From: CAYHDV01 sp047619465
Lineage (GTDB): Bacteria; Patescibacteriota; Minisyncoccia; Phycocordibacterales; CSBR16-119
Length of the DNA: 30,450 nucleotides
Assembly: GCA_047619465.1 (NCBI GenBank)
Contig: JBLHJW010000007.1
Span: forward strand, 1 to 30,450
Direction: 5' to 3'
Below, piece by piece: positions 6,462-14,473 of the stretch. The notes beneath the pieces are model-generated. The model ran no database searches. It was not told the DNA's origin and saw only the letters and a program-made list of their open reading frames with translations. The position numbers and the translations under genes were made by a program. Within the stretch, counting starts at the first letter, position 1. Each line of letters opens with the position of its first letter.

Positions 6462-7850
6462 TTATTTTAAGTTCAATTTAACGAAATCTTTCTTTCCGTA
6501 TTTCACCACAATGCTTTCTGATATTTCTTCGGGTACAACTTCCCCTGTTTCTGTGTTCTTGATTGCTCCAGCCTCAAACCTCCGTCGGAATTCTGTTTTT
6601 GATGGAAGTAGATTGTTTTCAGAAAAGATATCTATAAGTTTTTCTCCGGCTTCTACAGAAATATCTTGGACATCTTCTGGAACCCCACCTTGAGAAAATG
6701 TTTTAACCCAACCTTCTTCTGCTTTTTCTGCTTCTTCTTTTCCATGGTATATCTCAACAATTTGCCTTGCAAGGTTCATTTTTATATCTCGTGGGTCACC
6801 GTTAGTTTCTAGTTCTTTTGAAATTTTACTAATCTCTTCTTCTGGAGTAAATGTACACAGTTTAAAATATTTAGTTATTAAACTGTCTGGTATAGACATG
6901 GTTTTTCCATACATATTATATGGCTCATCTGATATTCCAATATAATTATCAAGCGACTTACTCATTTTTTCTTTTCCATCAAGCCCCTCAAGAAGACCAA
7001 ATGAAAGTACTGCTTGCTCCTCTTGATCATGAACCCTCATAACATGGCGCCCCATAAGCATATTGAAGTGTTGGTCAGACCCTCCAACCTCTAAATCACA
7101 TGATCCGTAAATCTTTGCCAGAATATGAGAGTCCAGACCTTGAAGCACTGGATACATCATTTCGTGCATATAAAGCTCCTCATTTGAATTGATACGGTCT
7201 TGAAACATGTCTCGCTCAATAAGTCGTCCATGTGTAATTTTACGAAGTGTTCGTAGAATATGTGAGAGTGAGACACTATGTATTGTTTTATTATGAAGGT
7301 GTGTCTCCTGCATTCGTGTTTGATTAAATAGAATAGCTTTTCCTATAAAAGAATTTCCTTCAAACACTCCAAACATTTTACCGTCTCTCCAATTTACTTT
7401 CATACCTGGTTTTGTTTGGATATCGGTAACAGAAGTAAACCAATCAGAATTTCTAATCCAAGAAAAAACTCGTGGGTCAGATAAGAGGATGTTTACCACT
7501 TGGTCGAGATATGTTTTCATATTTGCTTCTATTTCTTTTTGTTCAAGCTCTGGACGAACCTTGCTCTTACCTGTGGGATCTCCTATTTGAGTGGTGTAAT
7601 CCCCAACAAGAAAAATCACCTTACACCCGAGTTCTTGAAGTTTACGAAGCTTGCGAAGAACTACCGCGTGACCAAGATGAATATCTGGCTGTGTTGGATC
7701 AACACCAAATTTAATAATTATGTCCTTCTTATAATTTCCTTTAATTTTCTCCTCAAGTTTTTTACGAAAACCCCCGTTTGGATCAATAAACTCAGCAACT
7801 CCTCGAGAAAAGAGGCTATCTAGTTCTTTTAGTTTTTGTTCTTCTGTCAT
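6462..7850 (-). CDS. tyrS: tyrosyl-tRNA synthetase
   Basis: 462 residues. The class I signature is HLGH at 58-61 and KMSKS is at 295-299. The tyrosine pocket and tRNA region include GDYTTQIGDPTG and the GGSDQHFN motif. The C-terminus (EAGEKLIDIFSENNLLPSKTEFRRRFEAGAI...) is an S4-type RNA-binding domain. It charges tRNA-Tyr. The protein is some 40-60 residues longer than common bacterial TyrRS. The extra part appears to lie between NSDW (134-137) and LRTLRK (199-204), a position where typical enzymes run almost directly from one to the other. Its ATG lies 6 bases after a TACAAT box; it ends at the terminator shared with the acidic gene. Confidence 0.96.
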   Translation of the reverse strand: MTEEQKLKELDSLFSRGVAEFIDPNGGFRKKLEEKIKGNYKKDIIIKFGVDPTQPDIHLGHAVVLRKLRKLQELGCKVIFLVGDYTTQIGDPTGKSKVRPELEQKEIEANMKTYLDQVVNILLSDPRVFSWIRNSDWFTSVTDIQTKPGMKVNWRDGKMFGVFEGNSFIGKAILFNQTRMQETHLHNKTIHSVSLSHILRTLRKITHGRLIERDMFQDRINSNEELYMHEMMYPVLQGLDSHILAKIYGSCDLEVGGSDQHFNMLMGRHVMRVHDQEEQAVLSFGLLEGLDGKEKMSKSLDNYIGISDEPYNMYGKTMSIPDSLITKYFKLCTFTPEEEISKISKELETNGDPRDIKMNLARQIVEIYHGKEEAEKAEEGWVKTFSQGGVPEDVQDISVEAGEKLIDIFSENNLLPSKTEFRRRFEAGAIKNTETGEVVPEEISESIVVKYGKKDFVKLNLK

Positions 7851-7856
7851 GAGGCT

Positions 7857-7862
7857 ATTGTA
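7857..7862 (-). promoter_or_regulatory. -10 box of tyrS, leaderless
   Basis: Minus-strand TACAAT ends exactly 6 bases before the ATG at 7850, with no room for a ribosome-binding site. Confidence 0.68.
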
Positions 7863-7942
7863 CCAGAAGAGAGTAAAAGAAAAAAACCTTATCTTAAGGT
7901 CTATTTTTGTGTAAATTACCCATATTACAACCTTCTTTTTCG

Positions 7943-7951
7943 TGCTATATT
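7943..7951 (+). promoter_or_regulatory. extended -10 of the penicillin-binding protein gene
   Basis: TGCTATATT with the box at 7946-7951, 10 bases before the ATG at 7962, giving a leader of about four bases. Confidence 0.5.
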
Positions 7952-7961
7952 TGTTTTATAT

Positions 7962-10568
7962 ATGAAACCTAAAAAACACAAAAAAACAGCTCATAAAAAA
8001 GTTATTCACCATGCAAAAAAGGTGGCTAGCCACATAAAGAATGCAGGAGCCCATGCTAAAAGACATAGCTATAATATAGTTGTTCTGGGTTTAAGTTTTT
8101 CTATATTTATTGCTGGTTTTGTTTTTATTTGGATAGCAACATTGAAAACACCTGATTTTAGCGCTTTCAATGACCGTATTGTTGCAAGCTCAACAAAAAT
8201 ATTTGATAGAACTGGAGAAATACTTCTATACGATATTCATGAAGATGTGAAAAGAAACGTTGTTCCTTTTGAGGATGTTGCTCTCTACGCAAAGAACGCA
8301 ACAGTTGCAATTGAAGATTCAGAGTTTTACAACCATAAAGGAGTTCGACCGAAAGCGCTGCTTCGTGCTATTTTTGCGAACTTAAGGTCTGGTGAGTTTT
8401 CCCAAGGAGGATCAACACTTACCCAGCAAATTGTAAAAAATACTCTGTTAACTCAAGATAAAAGAGTTTCAAGAAAAATAAAAGAGTGGATTTTGGCAGT
8501 AAAAGTTGAAAGAGAGTTTTCAAAAGAACAAATACTTGAGATTTATTTAAACGAAGCTCCTTATGGTGGAAGTGTTTATGGTATACAGGAGGCATCCATG
8601 TCCTTCTTTGGTGTTGACGCTCTTGATTTAGATCTAGCCCAATCAGCATATCTTGCGGCAATACCAAACGCTCCGACATACTTTTCTCCTTACGGTAATA
8701 ATAAAGACAAATTAGATAATAGAAAAAATTTAGTTATAACAAAAATGTCAGAGCTTGGTTTTATTTCAGAAGAAGAGGCTCTAGACTCAAAGAATCAAAT
8801 AGTAGAATTCCTACCTAGAGCAGAGGTTGGAATTAGAGCCCCTCACTTTGTTTTCTGGGTTAGAGAGTATTTAGAAGATCAATATGGAGAAGGAGCTGTT
8901 CTTCGAGGTGGTTTAATTGTAAGAACAACACTTGATTACGACCTGCAAGAAAAAGCTGAGGAGATTGTTGCAAGACATGCAGAGTTAAATAACGAATTGT
9001 ATGGAGCAAGTAACGCAGCTCTTGTTTCTATAGACCCAAATACAGGGCAGGTTCTATCGATGGTTGGATCTAAGGATTATTTCAGTGAAGAGATAGATGG
9101 AAACTTTAATATAGCCACAGCATATAGGCAGCCAGGGTCGTCTTTCAAACCTTTTGTTTACGCAACAGCAATGAAGGAGGGTTACGAGCCAGATTCTGTT
9201 CTTTTTGATACGTTAACTGAGTTTAATCCAAAGTGTCTACCAGATGGTTCAGAAGAAGAGGTTGGTGAATCAAAATGCTACAACCCAAGAAACTTTGATG
9301 ATAGATTCAAGGGACCAATGAAACTTCGTGATGCGTTAGCTCAATCCAGAAATATACCAGCAGTAAAACTTCTCTATCTTGTTGGTATACAGGATACTAT
9401 TAAAACAGCGTTGAGTATGGGTATCACTTCTCTTACAGACCCTTTAAGGTACGGTTTAACTCTTGTTCTTGGTGGAGGCGAGGTTCAACTACTAGAGATG
9501 GTTTCTTCATATGGTGTTTTTGCTACAGAAGGAGTGAAGCACAAAACCACTGGAATCCTAGAAATTACTAGGCAGGATGGGTCTGTTTTAGAGACCTACA
9601 GAAAATCAGGTTCACAAGTTCTAGAAAAAGATGTTGCAATAAAAATTAATAGTATATTGTCTGACAACGAAGCAAGAACCCCTCTTTGGGGGTCAAGGAG
9701 TTTTATGTATTTTCCAAACTATCCAGATGTGGCAGGAAAAACAGGAACCACAGACAACAAAGTTGATGCTTGGATGATGGGGTACTCTCCAGATATTGTT
9801 ACTGGTGTTTGGTCAGGAAACAACGACAACACACCCATGAGTAGAGGTTCTGGAATATCTGGAGGTCTTTGGGGTGAATATATGAATTACGCTTTAACAA
9901 AAACAGATGGTAACTCCTTCACACCACTAATCAATGACCTACCAAAAGAAGTGAAGCCTGTGATAAGAGGTCAATGGGAAGGTGGTAATTCTGTTCTTAT
10001 TGATAATATTTCTGGAGGTTTAGCGACAGAGTTTACACCAAAAGAAACATTGGGTGAAATTATAGTAACAGAAATACACTCTATACTTCACTGGGTTGAT
10101 AAAAAAGAACCACTAGCCCCTTCACCGGAATACCCAAGGAGAGATGATCAGTACGATAATTGGGAGTTTAGTGTTTTAGAGTGGTGGGAAAACCATAAAA
10201 ATGAATATCCTGTATATGAAGAAGATGACATACCAACAAAAATAGATGATATACATACAGAAAAATCAAAACCAGAGATTTCTTTTAGAAATCCAGAAGA
10301 TGAGGAACTTCTGTACTACAACCAGAACATACTACTTAGAACAAATTACGAAAGTTCAATAAATGCAGACCTTCTAAAGGTTGATTATTTTATAGATAAT
10401 ATATATCTAGGAACAACAAGGCCTGGCTCTGATAGGCTTGTTATCTCTTTAGATGAGAATGTTGTCATGGAGGGAGAACATCAACTAAAGTCTGTTGTTG
10501 TTGACGAGTTCTATAACAAAAGTGAAACCTCTATAAAAGTTAATGTTTTAAAACAACCTCTTAATTAA
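7962..10568 (+). CDS. class A penicillin-binding protein (glycosyltransferase/transpeptidase)
   Basis: 868 residues from this start. It has a very basic, His-rich cytoplasmic tail (residues 1-37), one membrane anchor (about 38-60) and a GT51 glycosyltransferase domain with EDSEFYNHKG (catalytic Glu ~118) and GGSTLTQQIVKN. A transpeptidase domain follows with SSFK (nucleophile Ser ~393), SRN and KTGTT. A C-terminal part of roughly 200 residues may include an Ig/FnIII-like fold. It polymerises and cross-links peptidoglycan outside the membrane (PBP1A/PonA type). An in-frame start at 7836 would add 42 residues and overlap tyrS and both promoters, so it is rejected. The last codons overlap the convergent small gene at 10561. 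Confidence 0.95.
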   Translation: MKPKKHKKTAHKKVIHHAKKVASHIKNAGAHAKRHSYNIVVLGLSFSIFIAGFVFIWIATLKTPDFSAFNDRIVASSTKIFDRTGEILLYDIHEDVKRNVVPFEDVALYAKNATVAIEDSEFYNHKGVRPKALLRAIFANLRSGEFSQGGSTLTQQIVKNTLLTQDKRVSRKIKEWILAVKVEREFSKEQILEIYLNEAPYGGSVYGIQEASMSFFGVDALDLDLAQSAYLAAIPNAPTYFSPYGNNKDKLDNRKNLVITKMSELGFISEEEALDSKNQIVEFLPRAEVGIRAPHFVFWVREYLEDQYGEGAVLRGGLIVRTTLDYDLQEKAEEIVARHAELNNELYGASNAALVSIDPNTGQVLSMVGSKDYFSEEIDGNFNIATAYRQPGSSFKPFVYATAMKEGYEPDSVLFDTLTEFNPKCLPDGSEEEVGESKCYNPRNFDDRFKGPMKLRDALAQSRNIPAVKLLYLVGIQDTIKTALSMGITSLTDPLRYGLTLVLGGGEVQLLEMVSSYGVFATEGVKHKTTGILEITRQDGSVLETYRKSGSQVLEKDVAIKINSILSDNEARTPLWGSRSFMYFPNYPDVAGKTGTTDNKVDAWMMGYSPDIVTGVWSGNNDNTPMSRGSGISGGLWGEYMNYALTKTDGNSFTPLINDLPKEVKPVIRGQWEGGNSVLIDNISGGLATEFTPKETLGEIIVTEIHSILHWVDKKEPLAPSPEYPRRDDQYDNWEFSVLEWWENHKNEYPVYEEDDIPTKIDDIHTEKSKPEISFRNPEDEELLYYNQNILLRTNYESSINADLLKVDYFIDNIYLGTTRPGSDRLVISLDENVVMEGEHQLKSVVVDEFYNKSETSIKVNVLKQPLN

Positions 10569-10815
10569 TTAAATCAAAATCCTTATTTAACTTATCCTTA
10601 AAAGCTTTAGTTAGTCTTTCTTTATTCAACATTACTTCATTTTTCAAAACGGGATGAACGTCTAAATACATACTAAACTCTTCCATGTTTATTTTTGATG
10701 AATCTATAGTGACACCAAGAATCTCTTTAAAGATGTCTTGTATAGCTTTTTTTGAGCCTTTTTCTGTTTTTAGATAAGATTCAAAAACAGATAGAAATGC
10801 TCCAAGGTTATTCAT
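10561..10815 (-). CDS. small DciA-like (DUF721-type) protein, tentative
   Basis: 84 residues, starting one base after the dnaN stop and so in the dnaA-dnaN transcription unit. The pattern (ILGVTIDSSKINMEEFSMYL, then HPVLKNEVMLNKERLTKAFK) resembles the compact KH-like fold of DciA, the helicase-loading factor of bacteria that lack DnaC/DnaI. In that family a short strand-strand-helix ends in a run such as 'L..E+..+...l...i'. The location beside dnaN fits a replication role. Similarity is judged by eye only; it may equally be an unrelated small protein. Its end overlaps the convergent penicillin-binding protein gene by 8 bases. Confidence 0.6.
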   Translation of the reverse strand: MNNLGAFLSVFESYLKTEKGSKKAIQDIFKEILGVTIDSSKINMEEFSMYLDVHPVLKNEVMLNKERLTKAFKDKLNKDFDLIN

Positions 10816-10816
10816 A

Positions 10817-11920
10817 TTACCTATTTATAGGCATTATAAGATAAAGAAATGTTTTATCTGAAACAGCTCTAACAATCATTGGCCTCTTGGCTTCTGTAAA
10901 CTCTAAAGTAACACTTTCTTCAAAAATAGACTGGAAGCAATCCAGTAGATATTTATAGTTAATATTTAAAGTTATTGGGTCACCAGATAGTGTTGCTTCA
11001 AGTGTTGAGTTGTTTTCTCCAACGCCTGCATTCTTCGATGAGATCTCAAAAATTCCAGCCTTTGGGTCCACGACCATAGTTACCTGATTAAACTTGTCTG
11101 AGAAGATATTTGCAAGCCTTAGAGCATTTATAAGATCCTCCTTAAGAACGATTATGTTGGTTTGATTCTCTTTTGGAAGTATCTGACGATAGTCTGGAAA
11201 AACCCCATCAATAAGTCTTGAAGTTAGGTAAACTCTTTTTGTTTTAAAAGAGATTTGATTTTTATTGAAAATGACCTCCATATCTTCTTCTTCATGGTCT
11301 CCCAGCACTCTTAAAATATCAGCTATGTTTTTATATGGAATAAGCATACCGTCAAAGTCTGGAATACTGTCTACGTTTATTTTTTTCTCAGCCAATCTAA
11401 ATGTATCAGTCGAAACAAAGAATATTGAATCGTTATTTTCTGGATATATAAAAACACTTGAGATCTCTGGTTTAATATCTGAAACAGAAGCTGAATAATA
11501 AACAGACTTTAAACCATTTAGAAACTTTTTTACAGATAAAGAAAAAGACAAACCTTCAACCTTTGGAATAGATGGAAACTCATCTGTCTCGATAGTGTTA
11601 ACAACAAGATTTACACCCTGTGCAGACACAGAAAGTGTGTCACCTATCAGATCAAAAGTTATCTCATCCTTCTCAGATAGAGATGAAAATATCCCAACAA
11701 GAAGAGATCCTGGTACAGCAACCTCCCCTTCTTTTTCTACAGTGGCAGGTATTGTTATATCAACCCCCAGACTTAAGTTTGTTGATCTTATGTTTAAACC
11801 GTCTTTTACTGTTCTAAGTAATATAGATCCTAAAACAGGATGACTAGAGTTCTTACTAGTTATCTTATCTGCTTGAATAACAGCTCTCTTTATATTTTTT
11901 ATTGATGTAATTAATTTCAT
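10817..11920 (-). CDS. dnaN: DNA polymerase III beta subunit (sliding clamp)
   Basis: 367 residues, normal length for the three-domain clamp. It starts MKLITSIKNIKRAVIQADKI and has the typical GSLLVGIFSSL and VNTIETDEFPSIP segments. It ends with FLYLIMPINR, the family's MPxR-like C-terminus that helps form the partner-binding pocket. The ring-shaped dimer tethers DNA polymerase III. It lies 260 bases downstream of dnaA on the same strand, with a likely origin between. This is the one start in the region with a GAGG run nearby, but that run is only two bases from the ATG. Confidence 0.97.
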   Translation of the reverse strand: MKLITSIKNIKRAVIQADKITSKNSSHPVLGSILLRTVKDGLNIRSTNLSLGVDITIPATVEKEGEVAVPGSLLVGIFSSLSEKDEITFDLIGDTLSVSAQGVNLVVNTIETDEFPSIPKVEGLSFSLSVKKFLNGLKSVYYSASVSDIKPEISSVFIYPENNDSIFFVSTDTFRLAEKKINVDSIPDFDGMLIPYKNIADILRVLGDHEEEDMEVIFNKNQISFKTKRVYLTSRLIDGVFPDYRQILPKENQTNIIVLKEDLINALRLANIFSDKFNQVTMVVDPKAGIFEISSKNAGVGENNSTLEATLSGDPITLNINYKYLLDCFQSIFEESVTLEFTEAKRPMIVRAVSDKTFLYLIMPINR

Positions 11921-11921
11921 A

Positions 11922-11946
11922 TCCTCAATTCACAGTTTTTATTATA
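11922..11946 (-). promoter_or_regulatory. -10 box and short leader of dnaN
   Basis: Minus-strand TATAAT (11946-11941) lies 20 bases before the ATG, predicting a leader of about 14 bases. GAGGA (11926-11922) is unusually close to the ATG for a functional Shine-Dalgarno sequence. This differs from the leaderless layout of the other promoters. Confidence 0.5.
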
Positions 11947-12180
11947 TTTAATATATTACTATTATTAGGGCTGTTAATAAGTGTATAACTATATTTAATC
12001 CTTGTTTTAAAAGCCCATATTCATTTGTTTGATGTTTAAAAGTCTTCATAAAGTGTTTGTTCGTGTGGGTAAAAACAACCATTTTTTATTTCCTGTGGAT
12101 AAGAGTCTATTTATCCCTATTTAATTATTTCTTTTTAAACAGTGTTTTTCAGACCTTTCCACAGGTTTTTCCACAATATT
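11947..12180. other. oriC: probable replication origin (oriC) with DnaA boxes
   Basis: Non-coding dnaA-dnaN spacer. A perfect DnaA box is at 12094-12102 (TTATCCACA on the minus strand). Close variants are at 12064-12072 (TTACCCACA, minus), 12167-12175 (TTTTCCACA, plus), 12155-12163 (CTTTCCACA, plus) and 12111-12119 (TTATCCCTA, plus). The dnaN side (about 11935-12000) is extremely AT-rich and could be the unwinding element. The gene context (dnaA, dnaN, rpmH, rnpA, yidC) is the classical bacterial origin neighbourhood. Confidence 0.75.
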
Positions 12181-13539
12181 TTATTTATACATGACTCGTA
12201 ATCTTTCCAAATCTTGAACAAGCGCGGGCTGTTTTCCTAGTTCTGTTTTTATTTTTAAGCACGAATGTATAACAGTTGTGTGGTCCTTCCCTCCCAGCTT
12301 CTGGCCTATCATTGGGTAAGAAATACTAAAATCTTCCCTTAATAGGTACATAATTATTTGGCGGGCTCGAACAATTTCCTTTCTACGTGTTTTTTCATAG
12401 ACAGACTGCTCATTTATATTGTAGAAATCTGTAACTATCTTAACTATGTCAGATATAGATACATTCTTCTTAGGTTTAATGTTATTTTTTATTAAACTTT
12501 TTACTTCAGAAACAGATAAAGGTTTTGTCTTTAACTGAGCCTGACAAAGAATTGTATTAAGGCTACCCTCCAATTCTCTGATACTTCCCTCCATGGAAGA
12601 GGCTATGTAGTCAATAATATCGTCAGCTAGATCTACATCAGCTTCTTGTACTTTTGTTTTTACAATAGCTAGTCTGGATTCATATTCAGGTGTTGATACA
12701 TCAACAATCATTCCAGAACCAAACCTAGATTTCAATCTATCTTCTAGTCCTGGTATGTAGTTAGGGTGTTTATCTGATGAAAAAACAATCTGTTTGTTCT
12801 GTTCATATAAAGTGTTAAAAAGATGGAAAAGCTCTTCTTGTGTTTTTTCTTTTCCAGACAGGAATTGGATATCATCCATAATAATAACGTCATACTGTCT
12901 GTATTTTTGTTTAAACTCGTTCGGTCTGTTTTTCTGTAGAGAAGTTATATAGTCTAGAGAAAACTTTTCTAGAGTAGCGTAGAAAACCTTCTTTGTTGGG
13001 TGTTTCTTCTTTATAGCATTTCCGACAGCTTGAATAAGGTGTGTTTTGCCAAGCCCTGTTTGACCATAGATAAAAAATGGATTGTAAGAGTTACCTGGAT
13101 TTTTGATAATTGCTTGAGCTGCAGCGTAAGCAAGCTCATTAAAAGAACCAACAATAAATGTTTCAAACGTATATCGAGGATTTAAGTTATCGTCTTTGTT
13201 TATATATAGATTTTGTAGAGGTAGAGACCCTCCATATGGAGACAGTAGACCTGATCTCTTTTTATCTTCTTTTGGTTCTGTTTTTGATATTGTAAATTCA
13301 ATATTTCGAACACTTGGATCAAACATCAAGACTGTTTTCAGTATTGTTTTGGTGTACTTGTTTCCTAACCACTCTTTAACGAACTCATTTGGAACCCCAA
13401 CAGTTGCTATACCCCTATCTCTCTTGTAGATATGAGTATTCTTAAACCAAGTTGAGAAATTTGCTGTAGAGAGCTGGTCTTCCAACTCTTCTAAACACTT
13501 ACCCCAAAGCTCTTTGTTGTTGACGGTTTCTGTTTGCAT
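12181..13539 (-). CDS. dnaA: chromosomal replication initiator DnaA
   Basis: 452 residues, standard length. It has an N-terminal domain I (1-80), a short linker and an AAA+ domain with Walker A GQTGLGKT at 159-166 and Walker B IMDDIQFL (Asp 222-223). The C-terminal DNA-binding domain carries the signature GGKDHTTVIHSC. ATP-bound DnaA assembles on 9-bp boxes and melts the origin. Its stop is followed immediately by the DnaA-box cluster, and box-like sequences also occur in the spacer upstream of its promoter (TTTTCCACA, minus, 13619-13627), which could mediate autoregulation. The ATG is six bases from a TATAAT box. Confidence 0.98.
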   Translation of the reverse strand: MQTETVNNKELWGKCLEELEDQLSTANFSTWFKNTHIYKRDRGIATVGVPNEFVKEWLGNKYTKTILKTVLMFDPSVRNIEFTISKTEPKEDKKRSGLLSPYGGSLPLQNLYINKDDNLNPRYTFETFIVGSFNELAYAAAQAIIKNPGNSYNPFFIYGQTGLGKTHLIQAVGNAIKKKHPTKKVFYATLEKFSLDYITSLQKNRPNEFKQKYRQYDVIIMDDIQFLSGKEKTQEELFHLFNTLYEQNKQIVFSSDKHPNYIPGLEDRLKSRFGSGMIVDVSTPEYESRLAIVKTKVQEADVDLADDIIDYIASSMEGSIRELEGSLNTILCQAQLKTKPLSVSEVKSLIKNNIKPKKNVSISDIVKIVTDFYNINEQSVYEKTRRKEIVRARQIIMYLLREDFSISYPMIGQKLGGKDHTTVIHSCLKIKTELGKQPALVQDLERLRVMYK

Positions 13540-13545
13540 AATGAC

Positions 13546-13551
13546 ATTATA
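13546..13551 (-). promoter_or_regulatory. -10 box of dnaA, leaderless
   Basis: Minus-strand TATAAT ends exactly 6 bases (gtcatt) before the dnaA ATG at 13539. Confidence 0.75.
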
Positions 13552-13731
13552 CCCACCTTTCTAGTGTTAATGGAAAACAAGTTTTTTGTTAAAAACCTGT
13601 TAATAAGTATACCTGAGCTGTGGAAAAAACCATAACATTAAATGATAGACAGGGTTGTAATCGTGTGTATTGAATTAAAAACAACCAAAACAAAGACCAT
13701 AAAACCGCTTGATTTGTTTCTGTTGCTAATG
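13552..13731. other. dnaA-rpmH divergent spacer with one DnaA-box-like site
   Basis: AT-rich non-coding spacer between divergent promoters. TGTGGAAAA at 13619-13627 is one mismatch from a DnaA box on the minus strand. I see no other structure or coding frame here. Confidence 0.5.
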
Positions 13732-13737
13732 TATACT
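13732..13737 (+). promoter_or_regulatory. -10 box of rpmH, leaderless
   Basis: TATACT ends 7 bases before the ATG at 13745. Confidence 0.65.
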
Positions 13738-13744
13738 CATCTCC

Positions 13745-13888
13745 ATGTCGTTTACATACAAACCAAAAAATAGAAAAAGAGCAAAAACTCATGGTTTCTT
13801 GTCTCGAAGCTCTACAACCTCTGGAAAAGGTATTCTTCTTGCTAGACGTAGAAAAGGAAGGACTTCCCTATCTACATCTGACAGATAA
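13745..13888 (+). CDS. rpmH: 50S ribosomal protein L34
   Basis: 47 residues, read directly from the DNA. It starts MSFTYKPKNRKRAKTHGFLS and continues RSSTTSGKGILLARRRKGRT before a short Ser/Thr end. The spacing of KPKNRKRAKTHGF and the RRRKGR motif is diagnostic of L34, a small basic protein of the large ribosomal subunit. The usual N-terminal MKRTY is replaced by MSFTY. It lies divergent from dnaA and directly upstream of rnpA, the standard arrangement. A longer frame starting at 13791 overlaps it in another phase and is not a real start. Confidence 0.96.
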   Translation: MSFTYKPKNRKRAKTHGFLSRSSTTSGKGILLARRRKGRTSLSTSDR

Positions 13889-13889
13889 T

Positions 13890-13898
13890 TGTTATACT
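13890..13898 (+). promoter_or_regulatory. extended -10 of rnpA, leaderless
   Basis: TGTTATACT with the box at 13893-13898, exactly 6 bases before ATG 13905. It begins two bases after the rpmH stop, so rnpA seems to have its own promoter. Confidence 0.7.
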
Positions 13899-13904
13899 GG
13901 GTAT

Positions 13905-14219
13905 ATGCTTCCCAAAAAAGAGAGATTGAATAGAGGTGAAATAGAAACTATAAAAAAAGGGGGGAACACCATATCCTCCCCTTTTTTTCGTATAAAGTAC
14001 GTAAAGAACAAAGGTTTTTTAAAGCTTGCCCCTGTCGTATCAAAAAAGGTCTCAGATAATGCAGTAGAAAGAAACAGTATAAGGAAGGAGATTTATCGTT
14101 TTGCAGAAACAAACAAAGAAAAACTACAAGGCTTCTCTATACTAGTGTTTCTTCAGAAGAAAATAAAAAAAGAAGACATTTCAAGCGAGCTAACAAAACT
14201 TCTAACAAAGATAAAATGA
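13905..14219 (+). CDS. rnpA: ribonuclease P protein component
   Basis: 104 residues from this start (MLPKKERLNRGEIETIKKGG), normal length for RnpA. The conserved basic helix appears as KKVSDNAVERNSIRKEIYRF, corresponding to the family's RNR signature, here with Ser in place of the second Arg. RnpA binds the catalytic RNase P RNA and helps process tRNA 5' ends. An upstream in-frame start at 13791 would place 38 extra residues over rpmH and is rejected; the -10 box six bases before 13905 supports this choice. It overlaps yidD by four bases (ATGA). Confidence 0.94.
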   Translation: MLPKKERLNRGEIETIKKGGNTISSPFFRIKYVKNKGFLKLAPVVSKKVSDNAVERNSIRKEIYRFAETNKEKLQGFSILVFLQKKIKKEDISSELTKLLTKIK

Positions 14220-14440
14220 AAAAAATAGGGCTATTTCTAATAAAAATATACCAAAAAATACTTAGAGAGCTTTTAGTTTCACTGGGTATAGCTTCTGATT
14301 GCTGTTTTACTCCAACATGTTCGGATTATACGAAAGAAGCCTTTGAAAAATATGGCCCTATAAAAGGGTTTTTCTTAGGTTTGAAACGTATCTCTAAGTG
14401 TGGTTTTTGTAAGAAACACCACTACGACCCCCTTCCCTAG
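14216..14440 (+). CDS. yidD: membrane protein insertion efficiency factor YidD
   Basis: 74 residues. A short amphipathic N-terminus (KKIGLFLIKIYQKI) precedes the family core CCFTPTCSDYTKEAFEKYG and the ending RISKCGFCKKHHYDPLP, which corresponds to the usual RCxPxxxGGxDPVP. Cysteines in the core are conserved. YidD sits at the inner face of the membrane and is thought to assist YidC. It overlaps rnpA and precedes yidC, the common order. Confidence 0.95.
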   Translation: MKKIGLFLIKIYQKILRELLVSLGIASDCCFTPTCSDYTKEAFEKYGPIKGFFLGLKRISKCGFCKKHHYDPLP

Positions 14441-14457
14441 TATTAAGACCCCTATTC

Positions 14458-14466
14458 TGATAAACT
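14458..14466 (+). promoter_or_regulatory. possible extended -10 before yidC
   Basis: TGATAAACT with a weak box (4 of 6 matches) ending 7 bases before ATG 14474. Plausible only because it repeats the spacing seen at neighbouring genes. Confidence 0.3.
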
Positions 14467-14473
14467 GGTCATT

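Noticed and set aside
7836..7961. Upstream start of the penicillin-binding protein
   Set aside because: The extra 42 residues would overlap the tyrS start and both promoters and do not resemble the family's N-terminus.
13589..13792. Minus-strand small frame upstream of dnaA
   Set aside because: It overlaps the rpmH gene and promoter on the opposite strand, has no start signal and unusual composition.
13791..13904. Upstream start of rnpA
   Set aside because: This part lies over rpmH in another phase, and the -10 box for rnpA falls inside it.
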